Assembly: GCF_947507565.1 (NCBI RefSeq)
Contig: NC_089191.1
Location: forward strand, 682,001-746,000
DNA length: 64,000 nt
Reading direction: 5' to 3'
Source: Oscarella lobularis
Taxonomy: Eukaryota > Porifera > Homoscleromorpha > Homosclerophorida > Oscarellidae
The notes beneath the pieces were generated by a model, which did no database searches, was not told the origin of the DNA, and saw only the letters and a program-made list of their open reading frames with translations. This document shows, one piece after another, positions 33,399 through 44,796 of this stretch. Made by a program: the position numbers and the translations under genes. Every line of letters starts with the position of its first letter. Position 1 is the first letter of the stretch.

Positions 33399-35225
33399 TT
33401 ACTGTTTGAAATTATATGCTTTTATGTTTTCATCGGCTAGTCCGACGATGCTCGCGTTGTCGCAGAGAACTTTGGAAAATCCGTCGCTGTTAGTTTACGG
33501 GGGGGGGGAGGGCGGAAGGGAAAGGGCGCGTTTTGTTTTTTCTTTGGCGTCATCGACGTATTGCGTTTTTTTTTCCTTACCTTTTGCCTCGCAGCGAGCC
33601 GCCGAGGAGCGTGTAGCGACTCTCCAACGTCCAGTCCTGACTTCGAGGCGGACGTTCCCACCGATAAACTCGTATAGAATAATCGGCGGAACAGGACAAT
33701 ACGCGAAAAGTGCCCTACGAGGGGGGGCTATTGACTAAAGGCCATTCAAACAGACTCGCTTACCACACTAACATCCCTTACGGCTCCTTTGTGATCCCTA
33801 TACGTCGCTGTCGCTTCTGGAGGCGAATCCGGCTTTTTGACGTGCCATAGTTTAACCGCACCGTCGTTTCCGCCAGTGACCAGCCGATGTCCCGATAGTC
33901 CCATGCAGGAAATTCCCCCATGGTGGCCTTAGCACAATGAAATTTAATCCGGTAATAATTATAGTATGCGCATCTTACCCATGATGGAGTGCGTTGGATT
34001 TTGATATGCCATCGCTACGTGATCCGATCTCTGATCTTCGTTCGTTTTGAATGTACAGAGAGTGCCGCTTGTGCAGCCTGCAATGAGACTATCGCTTTTG
34101 CCTGGAATCCACGAGTAGCAGCTAATCGGTGCAGGAGCGTCGAGTTGGGCAAAAACCGAAGGTGACTCAGAGCCAACGCTTCGAATATCATATAGCTGAG
34201 ATCCTCCAATTAGTCAATAATTAATAAATAAACGTCTGCAATTATTACTAGGATTTCGGAAGAACCTTGCATTGAGCACAAGGATACGACGTTTTCATTT
34301 TTCGGCGCATAAGAGAGCCGATGACAATCGGATGACGCAATTGGTAGTGCATGAACAAGTTCGCACGATCGCAGATCCCAGAAACGCAGCATTCCTTCCG
34401 TAGAACAAACCTAATACATCATTATTTCAATAAGAAAAAGTAGAATTGTCAGTGCACCAAAGCCAGATGAGAATCGTCTCTTTTGACAATTGCACTGATA
34501 GGAAATTGACTTCCTTGAAGTTCAGCAATGGCCTTTGGCGACTCAGCTGGATCCCAAATACTGACGAGACCCTCTTGATCACCCGTCAATAAATGATCAG
34601 ACTGTTTATCCAACGTCAGACAGCAAACGGGATTCCCATTGGTATCGCCCTCCCACAACACAGTTCCCTGTTTTTTTTTAAATAATTAATTACAGGCTAT
34701 TTCATTATTGGCGTCTCACATTTATGACGTCCGATGCTTTGACGGCGCCGTCTCGACTAGAACTCGCTATTACCGGTCCAGCCGCATCTAAAGACGTCAA
34801 ATAGGCAGCTCCCGTTAGAAGGCCTCGGTGGGCGCGCAGCGTTTTCGCCGTGTAGTCGACTCTAGGTCGTCCTCTTTCGATGTGCGCGTCTTGGTTTCTT
34901 CGTAGGGAATAGTAGCGGTACCAGCGGCTCGTTTCGCTCGCCTCGGCAGCGTTGGGGAGAGCTGATGGGTTGCAGAAAAGCCAGCGATCGATGCAGAGTT
35001 GTCTAGTTGCAATAGCGGTCGAGCTACTGCGGTCAGTCCGCTTTTGCTTTACCTCCAAACGGTGCTCGTCGTTCCTGCTGTGTAGAACGCCTGCGAATGT
35101 TCGTCATTCGTTCATTTTTTTGCATACGAACGGTCTACTTTGCAGACGAGTAGACTTCTCGCGACATTCTCCGCATCCAAATTGCTGAGGACGCCAGTCA
35201 AGCAATCCTCGGGTAACGAGTCCAT
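33399..35225 (-). CDS. F-box and WD40-repeat protein
   Basis: F-box/WD proteins are substrate receptors of SCF ubiquitin ligases. Exon 1 from 35225 encodes an F-box, MDSLPEDCLTGVLSNLDAENVARSLLVCK; splicing continues to TSTVWRQLCIDRWLF, the typical F-box end. WD40 units follow: SSSRDGAVKASD, LLTGDQEGLVSIWD, MLRFWDLRSCE, a LYDIRS unit, LVTGGNDGAVKLWH and VLSCSADYSIRVYRW. The last exon (33399-33486) encodes DGFSKVLCDNASIVGLADENI and the stop, reached by joining AAAAG at 33581 across an intron of about 94 bp. Introns are otherwise about 45-70 bp. The order fits FBXW-type genes, but I cannot say which. Confidence 0.8.
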
Positions 35226-35454
35226 TTACAAACGCAGACGCCCTGCTGCAGACGCCGGACAAAAAAGTATAGCGCACAGCGTTACCGACGCACGCGCAGC
35301 ATCCCTCAAAAGAGCGCGCAATACGAGTCGACAACAATAAAAACGCGAACTTCGTGTCAGCAAATTTATTGCGTTTGAAAGAGAAATTTCACGTAGATGT
35401 TAATAAAAACACGCGTCTAAAAATGAATTCATGCAGCAATACAAAAAATTCTAT

Positions 35455-35841
35455 CTAGCCAAAAAAGCTTTCTTCACCTTGATCGTTGATCCAATCTAAA
35501 AAAGAACTTGAAGAGTCTGTCAAAAAATCTGTGTACGTACCTTTTTTTAATGCGTCCGTATTAGCATAACCCAGGCTACACCAACGAGGAGGTTCGGACG
35601 CTTCGTAGCCCAAGGCAGCCACCGCAAAGCAATGGCCACCCGTTCCAAAATTTGAGGGAAGTTTTGGCTTCAAAGGCCTCTTCAAACAGTACCCGCCTGG
35701 ACGCTCGAGTCGGTCCCTTGTTCCGACCCCCCCGGCGCGGTGGTACCTTCTGACCCTATGAGGGGTATATTGCCGCCTTGGCCCCCCCGAGGGCTTGTGA
35801 AGTAGGAGAGCGTACTGGCCACTGTTTGTAGGAGTCAGCAA
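35455..35841 (-). pseudogene. Unidentified ORF or gene remnant beside the LINE tail
   Basis: A minus-strand frame ends ALGYEASEPPRWCSLGYANTD...WINDQGEESFFG, with a plausible 45-bp intron near 35497-35541. The upstream half (RRYHRAGGVGTRDRLERP) is arginine-rich and resembles read-through of non-coding DNA. It may be the 3' end of a gene whose 5' part was displaced by the adjacent LINE tail, or chance coding. Family not recognised. Confidence 0.25.
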
Positions 35842-35959
35842 GGAAGACGGTGCAATGCAATGAATTGAAGTCTCCTGGGCCAGATCATCCTTGGTCTAAT
35901 CGTGCCAATTGGGTGAGAAAAGTGCCGGCAACCAGGCCATGTTGAACACCCCCTTCAAG

Positions 35960-37160
35960 TCGTACCAACATTCGCTCCTGTTTCTGCTCCATCATTGGCT
36001 GCCAGCTTGACAATATTCAACTTCGCCAACTACACCTACGTCTCTCTCAAGGTGGCATGGGGCTGCCTTTGGCCGAGCGCACGTCTCCCTGCGCTTTTTT
36101 GGGTGCCTGGGCAGCTACCCTTGCCTCGTTGCCAAGCCGTCTAGAGCAATTTCCATCCGCTCTTGACGTATCTGTCACTCCATCCGACAACCTTTTCTGC
36201 GGCCATGTTGCTCACACGCTGTCCGCCCTCTATCAGGCTACTCCAGCTGTGGCGGAAGCGATACCATCAATCGCAACTCTCCCGGAAAAACATCTCAAGC
36301 TTCAGCGGGTCCTCTCTCATCTCCTTCTCGACGCTGAACACGCTGGTTTGCTCTCGTCCGCCAACCGCTTCACCCAAGCTAGGTTGAGGAGTGCGGCGGG
36401 TCCAGACGCGGGCGCTTGGTTAGATGCGATCCCGGCCTCGAGACATCTGTCGTTTACCAACGTTGAATTTCAAACGGCAGTGTCTCTTCGGCTGGGTCTG
36501 TCTATTCCTGTGCTCCGCAGTCTGCCATGCTGCACTTGCTCTACCACCTGGGATGAAGCTGGATACCACGCGCTGACCTGTCGGAAGGATGGAGGCCAAA
36601 CTCGTCGTCACGATCACATCCAACACACGTGGCTCTCTCTATTACGATCCGTCAATTTCCACTGTGAGCTAGAGGAACTGGGCGACTTTGGTGACTTCAA
36701 GCGACCAGATATCAGCATCTATGACTACCAAGATGGCAAGAAATTACTTCTCGACGTTTCGATCATCCACCCTCAACGTCCGAGTTGTCTGCCGCAGAGC
36801 CATTCCACCAACGGAGCAGCGGCCATCTTACGCGACACCGAGAAGTCGACAAAATACCGTGCGGAGGCAATCTCCCTCGGTTATCTCTTCGAGCCTTTGA
36901 CGTTCGAAGTCTTCGGACGTTGGAGTCCGGTCGCCGTCGACTTCTTCAACAAGATCGTCCGTCGCCCGTCCATCGAATTTCTCGATGACCGTCCCGCTGC
37001 TGCTCGATACTGGCGCCGACGCTTCGCTGTTTGTCTGCAGCGCTTGAATGCGCAAATCCTTCTTCGCAAGGTAACGCTTCTCGTCCCGGGGTCTACGGTG
37101 GGTGATCGCTTGGGTCCTCATGACACTGACATTCGATTTTTCTCTAATTAATCTATTGAC
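35960..37160 (+). mobile_element. 5'-truncated non-LTR retrotransposon (LINE) tail with zinc knuckle and endonuclease-like end
   Basis: The 364-codon ORF (36057-37151), open a little upstream of its first ATG, reads QLHLRLSQGGMGLPLAERTSPCAFLGAW, the segment after the reverse-transcriptase thumb in many LINEs. A zinc-knuckle-like C.C...H...C (PCCTCSTTW...YHALTC) follows, then RRHD and RPDISIYD...LLLDVSII, which resembles the PD-D core of the restriction-like endonuclease of R2/CRE-type LINEs. Reverse transcriptase itself is absent, so the copy is 5'-truncated, as is common for LINEs. The ORF has no internal stop, so the insertion is probably not ancient. Exact ends and target-site duplication are not identified. 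Confidence 0.65.
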
Positions 37161-38392
37161 TCTATGCATGCATCCCCCTTCCCCTGTCTGTTCCCGTCCC
37201 CTTCAATATCTCTTTTCTGCTTTCTGTCTGTTCTTTCTTTTGTGTTTAACAGAATACAGTCGTACCCACTCGAGCCTAGCGTGGATCGTACTTGTTGGCA
37301 ACAATAAGACCGCAGCGATCATTAAATCCCAGTGCGCGTACCAAGGCCGAAGCCCCCATCGCCCTGCCTACGGGCTCCGGCACGGTTATATAAACCGTGG
37401 GCCACGCTGAGTCAACTATCCAGAGCTGTCTTCTGCCAATCTCCCGAGCCAGACGTCAATGGGATTGCCACGAAGCGCAAGGCACCCTGCGATGAGAATG
37501 CAGTGACCCGCAACGCTCCCACCCTCAGCCGCAACTGACGGGAACTCGGCTGTGCAGGCCTTTATATAGGCTGTGCGGGCCTGCCTTCTGATTGGTCGGC
37601 CGTTTTCTCCGCCCACCGCTCTGATTGGTCCGCCAATTAAGCAAAACTAGTTTTGATCAGGTATTGCCGGTTGATTGCCGGTATTGCCGGTTGATTACCG
37701 GTATTTTCGATCGACCACACCCCTAAAATGGCGAAAATCAAGATGGCGAGATAGAATCACAATGTACTGTAGCCTGTACAGGATCTCTGGCGATCTGGAA
37801 GTAAGGCTGCATATTTCTTTGTTAGAGTTCTATGAACTTCTATCGCGCGTTTCACGCACGTACGATCAGCGGTGTCGACGCGCGCGGAATTCGAAAGGAA
37901 GTGGTCGCGAATGGGCGTCTCCTTCGAGGCGTAACACGTCGCTAAATGCCGGCGATGACGTGGAAAGTAAGGAGAACAAAATAAAACCCGAAAACGTAAC
38001 GAAAGAAAAGGGAAAAGAGCGTTTTTTCTACAATCGAAATTAAAAAAAAAGATGGCTGCCGTCCACCGTTCACCCATGGTTCATCCCACAGCTCGACTGC
38101 GACGTTCTTCGAACGACCACCGCTCAATAAAAGCAATCGAATGTATGGTCTCGCGATTCGTACGGAAAATTCGGAAATATGGGCCGAAAAAGGCAGCAGG
38201 TCAAGGTCTCATCATAGGACAACAACAACTTAGTGGAAAGGGTCTACCTTGAGACGAGAAGGCGGCTTTCCGCAGCTTTTTTAGACACTCTTTCTAGTAA
38301 TTCTCGTGTACTGTATGCTTTAGGATAGGATAGCCTACCTATATACAAATTACCACACCTACGTGAAACGCAGGCGCAGTTCTTTGCATAAA
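37161..38392. other. Intergenic DNA with promoter-like CCAAT/TATA boxes and short repeats
   Basis: On the minus strand, two ACCAATCAGA boxes (about 37588 and 37626) are followed by TATATAAAG (about 37565), a classic core-promoter order, but the 66-codon frame downstream (37416-37616) has no recognised product. A second TATATAA lies near 37387. From about 37664 to 37705 TTGCCGGTTGAT-type units repeat. A plus-strand frame at 38052-38252 (66 codons, MAAVHRSPMVHPT) is open but unrecognised. The LINE 3' UTR may account for the first few hundred bases. Confidence 0.4.
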
Positions 38393-39527
38393 ATGGCGAT
38401 GTTTCGTCAACTTCCCGTTCCCCAGGCTCAACGTGAAGGTACAGTAAGTGATCCTAAGTCTACTGTACTCTGATCAGTTACTTGCACAGCCGCTCCGAGG
38501 CCAGAACTTCAAGAAGTGAGTCTTGTCGCCTTCTCTTCTCACGAAGCCCTTCTCTAACGCCCGTTTTAGGAAGTGAAACTATATAAGAACTCCAGGGAAA
38601 GAGAAAAGTGCGATGAAAAAGACTCCTTCTGACTTTTCGGCGATACGTTTTTCCCCGAAGGTACGATAACATGGCGGACGTCTTCGCTTTGGTGCAGACA
38701 ATCCAATGTTTGGAAAAGGCCTACATCAAAGACGCAGTCCCAGCTAAAGAGTAAGCTCGCTTCGAAACGCTCACGGATAAAAAAGGAAATGATGTCGTCA
38801 CAGGTACACCGCCCACTGCCTCAAACTCCTCGAGCAATACAAGGCGAGATTATTTATCAATGCATAGAAGTAGCGAATTACTTGTGCTAGTAGGCCGCTT
38901 TTAAGTTAATTGAAGACGAATTCAAAACCCTCGATCATTTCATGGAAGTCTATAAGGTATGGGTACTTGCTAATAATAATTTGAATCAAATTTTATTTTT
39001 GATTTAGCTTGACTGTCCTGCTGCCGTTGGACGAATCAAGGACGGCCGTCCTATCACAATAAAAGACGATAAAGGAAACGTGAGCAAGACTATAGCAGAA
39101 ATTGTTTCGGTAAGAATTGAAGGTATATGTATGTTTTGAAATTCACCTTTGTTTTCGTAGTTATTTATCACGTTGATGGATAAACTTCGTCTTGACATTA
39201 AAGCCGTAGATGAGGTAGCTAAAATTAGTTTCAGGAGAAGCGTTGGAATTTCAACTATTTCAATTATAGATTCATCCGGATTTGAGCGAACTTCTCTCGA
39301 CGCTCAATCGTCTCAGCACTCTTCCTCACGACTTCGAAGGCAGAGATCTCGTCCAAAAATGGTCCTAATCCGTGTACCACCTCCAAAACTTCTCATTTCT
39401 CATTTCTAGGCTATCTAAAATGGAGAGCATGCGTGCAAGTGAAGAGCTGGGAGAGGACGACAGTCGTCAAATGGTTTTCGATATCGAGAGAGCGTACAAC
39501 GCTTTCAATCGAACTCTCCAGCAGTGA
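38393..39527 (+). CDS. VPS28: ESCRT-I subunit VPS28
   Basis: VPS28 is part of ESCRT-I, sorting ubiquitinated cargo into multivesicular bodies. From [11 protein letters not shown] the exons give [30 protein letters not shown], matching human [28 protein letters not shown]. Then ALEKAYIKD-type and EYTAHC sequences, [48 protein letters not shown], and [20 protein letters not shown] to the stop. The N-terminal core and C-terminal four-helix domain are both complete, about 220 residues. Introns are 45-60 bp. An AATAAA lies near 39595. It converges on SLC35B3 with a 90-bp gap. Confidence 0.95.
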
Positions 39528-39617
39528 AACTGAATTCTAGACATACGCATGCTTTGTTTATGCCACTAGCTAGCGCTTCCTTCTAAGATATAAATAATAA
39601 AGGATGTGTTGCTTGCG

Positions 39618-41202
39618 TCAGACGCTTTGGCTCGCGCTGCGATGCTTCGACGAGAAGAAGGCGTTGATTTTCGCGTAGTTTTTGCTGTAGACGTTTAGTG
39701 CAATACCAAGGAGAATGACTAATCCTGACCAGATGTATCTATTCGTAATAATAGATGGAAATAGATGGAAAAGGGACAGAGGACCGTTTCCTACTGCAAT
39801 GTAAATGGCTTTGTAAAGAAGAGGAAGGAAAGAATGATGCTGATGGCTTTTCTGAATGTAGTCACTAACGTGGAAAATTTCAATTGCAGACTAATTCCCT
39901 AATCTACTGTACCTGTGACTGCTAAGAGAGCGCCGAAGGATCGAACTAGAGCTAAGACAAAAAGGATTCCCAGGTAACCTGTGATGCTGAATACAGCAGC
40001 AAGCCCATACGTCTTCAACGGATTCTACGCATTGGTCTCAACGTTTTTGTCTACGTAGTTCTGTAGTTCTTACTTTGGCATACGCTCGAAAAGCGTCAAC
40101 AAGTCCGCCGTTGAGCACAAGGCAAAATAATAGATAAATAAAACCGATTCCATAGGAATAGAGTACCTAAAAGATGCGTCTTCAAAGCGTGTAGTGCACT
40201 CGGTCTATAAATTAATTCCTACCACTTCCGTGTTGCTGGCCGAGTACGCCTTCATCGTCTTCTCCTGAACGTTACCGATGATAGCGTCAGCACAAAGAGC
40301 CGATGATATGAATACGACTCCTACAAGAAAATTTCGATTTCCTATATGTAAAATTTCGTCTACAAATTGCCTGTTTTATCGAAATTGGGCGAGACGCTGC
40401 TGTCGGCGAGAGTGAAGAGAACCAGGCCCGCGCTCATGCATACGACAGCAGAAAAATCAATCATCCCATACCTTTTGTCTTCACATAGAAAGACTTATAT
40501 AAAGCAAACGTCAAACGTTGATCCCCAGTACTTTGTATAAATATGCCCCCGATCATGACAGGAATCAGTTTGCAGCACTTAAATATGACCTAGGTTATAA
40601 AAAAAGATTTACTTATGCCACCCATAGGAAAATCGTCTGCTCCAACCTGCGTCGGATAGTTAAGATAGCCCAAGGACGCATTAGATAATCCCATAGTCGA
40701 TACGGTAAGAAATGCTAGTAGAGTATAAGTTCTGAGTGGAATTCTACGAAGCGGGCTCTTCAGTTAATTAATTAATTATTTATAATTTTTTTTTAATTTT
40801 GCCTTCTGGTGGCGTCTTCTCTCATGCGGAATTCCACCGATCCGAAAATCGTGTAGAAACCGAATTGGACCAGAGTCAAGTACAAGCCAAACGGCTTTAG
40901 CCCCTCTGTGCGAAAAATCCACTCCTGCAAAAACTATTCGACTTTCTAACGTATTATACTGGTAGACTTGCCTGCACGTAGCCGTAGAGAAGGTAGAATG
41001 ATAAAATTCCCGAGCAGAGAGTGAGAAATTGGCCGAGCGGAGAGAGTTTATAGACGGGAATTCCGAGTACGACGAGAAGTTCGTTCGTCTCAGCCGGAGA
41101 CGGTCTCCGCCGCGACGCGACGGGATCCATTTGCACGACAACGGCTTTTTCGTCGGTTTGCGACGAACGAGAGAGAGACGGAACGACAAATGACGACGCC
41201 AT
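39618..41202 (-). CDS. SLC35B3: PAPS transporter of the Golgi (SLC35B3-like)
   Basis: SLC35B2/B3 bring 3'-phosphoadenosine 5'-phosphosulfate into the Golgi for sulfation. From MASSFVVPS (41202) the exons encode FYLLYGYVQ|EWIF, GLYLTLVQFGFYTIFG, RTYTLLAFLTVSTMGLSNASLGYLNYPTQVIFKCCKLIPVMIGGIFIQ, further membrane segments, and YIWSGLVILLGIALNVYSKNYAKI near the end. The SNASLGYLNYPTQV and FKCCKLIPVM motifs are hallmarks of the PAPS transporters, and the N-terminal block is closer to SLC35B3 than B2. About ten membrane helices are expected. The stop is at 39618-39620. Confidence 0.9.
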
Positions 41203-41400
41203 CCCCGAGAAATTGCATCCGGTACAACCTTTAGCATACGGGAGATGCTGTAAAGTCGTTGACTAGAGAAAGATTTTTTTTAAGTTTTAGAGAAGAAAAA
41301 TTTCTTATTCGTGCCACGTCAAAAGAATTGATACACATACTCTACCACAGACTTGAAAATCCATCTAATGCCAAGCCAAGAGTCTGTCTACAGTATCCGA

Positions 41401-42912
41401 TCAACACTGAATCTTTGCTTGCAGGCAATAGCACGTCTTACCACCATTCCCCGCAATGAAGGACCCACCCGGATAGGACTTCCCATTAGCAAAACAAGGA
41501 CACGAAGATTTCTTCAAGCACTGTCGAACCCCACTTTTAAGATCAGTATGCATCACTTGCCCGGAGGGACAGAAGCATCCCTTCGCAGCCGCGCCGCCGC
41601 CGCACCCGACCCCATCAAGATTCGCGCACGACGGCGCCTTGGTGCACGACAACCCATTTTCGGAATACACAGATCCGTCGCCGAGACGTCTACAATAATC
41701 ATTCCCACACGGATAATCGGTGCACACTCGCGTGCCTTTCGAACACGGACACGTTTGACACAAGTCCGCCGTTGGTGGCATCAATTCACCGTCGGTATAA
41801 ATAACCCCATCGCTGCCCGTGCACGAGTCGCACGTCTCGAAGCAACGCATCTTACCGTTATCGATGCACGCGCACGTTCGGCACTTCGACACGACTTTTC
41901 TCTCGCCGACGTCAATTCGACTTCCGTCCTCGAGTCGACAGCCGGTGACGCACGGAGAGGGCGGACGCTTTTTTAATAAACAGTCGTTCAGTTTACCCGA
42001 CTCGGCGACGCTCAGGACGGCGAGACGTCGATTTTCGGTGTAGATCGTTCCCAAGTAGTCCGTGCAGTCGACCACGCAGACCGAGCAATAGTCGACGGAT
42101 ATTTGCACGAAGGAATAAGGAGTGAAACGAAAGAAAAAGTCCTGAAAGATGCCTAACAGTTGATTGGACACCGTCAAGTCGGCGCTGTTGAGAACGATTC
42201 CGGCGACGAAAATGTCGGCCGTGGACGGAGGCTTGGCGATGAACGTGCTGTCGGCGATTTGAGTGATGGCTCGCGCGCAACTGTGATAGAACGATATACG
42301 AGTTCGCTGGGAATCCAAATCCGATGAGGGACGCTCGCGAACGAAGGCAAAGTGAAGATACGACCAATCGTTCGGCTGATCGATTTTGTTGTCCGGATCG
42401 ATATCAACGAATTTCGTCGTTTTTAATTGACCGCCCCTGCTACGCCACGTGATCAACAAGTCCATATCCGTACCGGAAAACGACAGAGGGTCGTCGTCCG
42501 CATAAACGTTGAAGTCAATTTGGAAGTAGATGGTCGATTGGTCTCGAATCGAGATAATCGTATAGGGATTGGGATTGCTTGCCGTGTAGTCTCTGCCTTG
42601 AAAACTGCCTTGAAAACGGTTGAATATCGCGAGAAAGGAGACGCCGAATGCGTCGCTCGGAATTGCCGCGAAAATTTCGTTTTTCGCGTTCGTGTCGGTG
42701 ACTTTGAGGGGATTTGCGCTCGACAGAGGTATATCGAGATCGAATGCGGACGATTGGAGCGTGCCGTAGCCTGCTTTGTCCGTTAAGATGGCGTTCGCGG
42801 GCTGGAACGTCTTCGCCGTCGTTTTGTCGAGGCCCGATGCCGCCAAAAGGTCGACTGGGTCTTGGGCGACAACGATTGGGCCGAGAGCGAGAAGTAGGAG
42901 CGCGTAGTACAT
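41401..42912 (-). CDS. Secreted LamG/thrombospondin-N-like plus VWC and TIL-type protein, copy 1
   Basis: Single exon from MYYALLLLALGPIVVAQ, a clear signal peptide. Residues about 30-250 resemble a laminin-G/thrombospondin N-terminal fold (FSGTDMDLLITW, WSYLHFAFV). Cysteine-rich modules follow: CRLEDGSRIDVGERKVVSKCRTCAC and TDGELMPPTADLCQTCPC are von Willebrand C-type, and CANLDGVGCGG...KGCFCPSGQ is TIL-like. It ends in a cysteine shortly before the stop. About 503 residues with no membrane anchor, hence probably extracellular. VWC proteins often bind BMP-type ligands or build matrix, but no partner can be inferred here. Copy 2 lies directly upstream on the same strand. Confidence 0.75.
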   Translation of the reverse strand: MYYALLLLALGPIVVAQDPVDLLAASGLDKTTAKTFQPANAILTDKAGYGTLQSSAFDLDIPLSSANPLKVTDTNAKNEIFAAIPSDAFGVSFLAIFNRFQGSFQGRDYTASNPNPYTIISIRDQSTIYFQIDFNVYADDDPLSFSGTDMDLLITWRSRGGQLKTTKFVDIDPDNKIDQPNDWSYLHFAFVRERPSSDLDSQRTRISFYHSCARAITQIADSTFIAKPPSTADIFVAGIVLNSADLTVSNQLLGIFQDFFFRFTPYSFVQISVDYCSVCVVDCTDYLGTIYTENRRLAVLSVAESGKLNDCLLKKRPPSPCVTGCRLEDGSRIDVGERKVVSKCRTCACIDNGKMRCFETCDSCTGSDGVIYTDGELMPPTADLCQTCPCSKGTRVCTDYPCGNDYCRRLGDGSVYSENGLSCTKAPSCANLDGVGCGGGAAAKGCFCPSGQVMHTDLKSGVRQCLKKSSCPCFANGKSYPGGSFIAGNGGKTCYCLQAKIQC

Positions 42913-43309
42913 CGAACGACGATGAAGGTGAAGGAAGTGGCGTTCTCTCCGAGGCGAGCATGCGCGTGAAAGCCTCAACAGGATATCAAATGACGTCACG
43001 CTCGCATATTGTCATTTCCTCAGGTGTGTGGCGTCATCTTTAGAGATCCGGCTCTATTAGATCCTGTCCACGACACAGAGGATGTAGGAAAACCACAGAA
43101 AGTTGCATTTTGGGATGATGACTTCGAACAGAGGTGTCCGCGACAAAAATAACTTTCAATGCATCAAAACTACCAAAGAAGCAAATCAACTCATCTCGAA
43201 GGGCGAAGACATATAAGACCGTACTGTAGACACTTTATTGCATGGTAAAGAATACTGACAGAGAAAGAAATTCTACAGAACAAACAGCTGTCTCATAGTA
43301 AAGTTGCCA
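42913..43309. other. Gap between the two VWC genes
   Basis: Both flanking genes are on the minus strand. No ORF or repeat supported. Confidence 0.4.
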
Positions 43310-44524
43310 CTAACACGGATTCACACAGTTAATAATCTTCGAATCTTCACACGTACACCGTTCACACTTACTTCTATAAAACTCTTGCCCGTGGTAATAC
43401 CTAGTGCCAGCCTCGGTGCAGTGGCAATAATCGTAACAGGTAACGTCCTCGATAGCAACGCACTTGCATAGAACACAAACCTTATTCCCTGCACCCCGTG
43501 CTATGACTTTCTTGTCACCCACAACCCCCTTGGTGCCGTCATCAAACGTGCACCCGGACACGAAGCAGTTTTGCTTTACAGCGACGAACTGGGACTTTTC
43601 ACAGTCGGCTAATTTTACTTTTGTTTCAGCGGTAATTGCTTGAAGTCTTCCCGATTCATCATTGGCGCTGATCACGTCCGGATCCTCGCGACAATTCACA
43701 CACGGCGTGTAGTCGCAATATTCTCGTCGATTCTCCGCGCTATCGTAGGACTCTATACGAAAGAGGGGCCGTTCGAGGCAGCCGCGGACCCTATTAATAA
43801 CGCTTCCTTTGTCTACCCCCATGCCAAATAGCACGATGGCACTGCTGGGAGGTGTCATGAGAAATTGGCTCACACCCAACGTTCTCACTTTTTCTGAATT
43901 ACACTCCACGTACATTGTGATGTCTGCAAGTGCACTGCTGAGATCGGAGCCGCTCGGCTTCAAATTCACGTCGACGTAGATGAAATGCCAGTCGAGATCG
44001 TCTAACAGTAATTCTGCATCAAAAGGTGTTGTAATTTCGGGGTCGCCGGCGTTGGCGGTTTTGCTCCGCCATTGGATTTCTGACGTCACTTTCATGCATT
44101 GCCAGCAGGAGTCGGTTGCCGCTGCCGTGGCAACGATATTCACCCGAAGATAGACGACGGTACCGTCGGCCGATTGAATGGAGAAGAGAGTTTGACGGCC
44201 CGGGCGAAATTTGTCGAATTTGACCAACGTCGAGAAGCCGAAGTCGTGCGACTGTAAGGGAACCTTCGGAAAGTCCCCGATTGCCGTTCGAATAGTCGAT
44301 TCGTCGGCACTTGCTAGTTGAAATCGATCGGACGGCGTTGGATCGAGAACGAGGCAAATCGACTTCGTCGTTCCGTTGCGACCTGGCGCGACGATTACCG
44401 ATCCCGGCGGTTGTATTGCGTCGACGTTGGATGGACGGATGTCCGCCGAGGCGAGAAGGTCGATGTCTACGGCGTGGGACGACGCGACGAGGAGAAGAAA
44501 GGAGAGGAAGACGAGGGATCCCAT
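43310..44524 (-). CDS. Secreted LamG/thrombospondin-N-like plus VWC protein, copy 2
   Basis: Single exon from MGSLVFLSFLLLVASSHA, a clear signal peptide; I choose this start (44524) over an in-frame upstream ATG at 44674 because the signal sequence begins here. The N-terminal domain (HDFGFSTLVKFDKFRPGRQTLF, DLDWHFIYVDV) is the same LamG/TSPN-like fold as copy 1. VWC-type modules follow (CTFDDGTKGVVGDKKVIARG, EFYRSKCERCTCED). About 404 residues, shorter than copy 1 and lacking the TIL-like module. Tandem placement and shared layout indicate duplication followed by divergence. Confidence 0.72.
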   Translation of the reverse strand: MGSLVFLSFLLLVASSHAVDIDLLASADIRPSNVDAIQPPGSVIVAPGRNGTTKSICLVLDPTPSDRFQLASADESTIRTAIGDFPKVPLQSHDFGFSTLVKFDKFRPGRQTLFSIQSADGTVVYLRVNIVATAAATDSCWQCMKVTSEIQWRSKTANAGDPEITTPFDAELLLDDLDWHFIYVDVNLKPSGSDLSSALADITMYVECNSEKVRTLGVSQFLMTPPSSAIVLFGMGVDKGSVINRVRGCLERPLFRIESYDSAENRREYCDYTPCVNCREDPDVISANDESGRLQAITAETKVKLADCEKSQFVAVKQNCFVSGCTFDDGTKGVVGDKKVIARGAGNKVCVLCKCVAIEDVTCYDYCHCTEAGTRYYHGQEFYRSKCERCTCEDSKIINCVNPC

Positions 44525-44796
44525 TCTGGTGTAAGCTTGCGCAGTTGATGCTTCCGCTCGAGTGACGCACACGTCGATTTCCTGTGTTTGAGATGGTCTC
44601 ATTTTTCCCAGTAGGGCGGTCACAAGCGAGTTGACCTTGAGCTGACCTTTTGATTTAATACAAAAAAAGATCAAAGAATTATTGTTATTGATTTTTCTTG
44701 TGCTGACTCGGAGTTAGATGAGTCGGCGGCGGCGATGCATTGTTTTTGTACGAAAACGCGACGATTTTAGGAAACGCCCGCTTTTGATCAACCAGT

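Noticed and set aside
35650-35841. Arginine-rich minus-strand stretch as a real protein N-terminus
   Set aside because: It starts from a non-ATG codon and reads like non-coding GC-rich DNA; only the last 50 or so codons look plausible.
37416-37616. 66-codon minus-strand frame below the CCAAT/TATA boxes as a gene
   Set aside because: It overlaps the TATA box itself and has no similarity to a family I know.
38671-39527. VPS28 starting at the internal MADVFALV
   Set aside because: Upstream exons encode the conserved [17 protein letters not shown] block, so the internal Met corresponds to the Met inside human VPS28.
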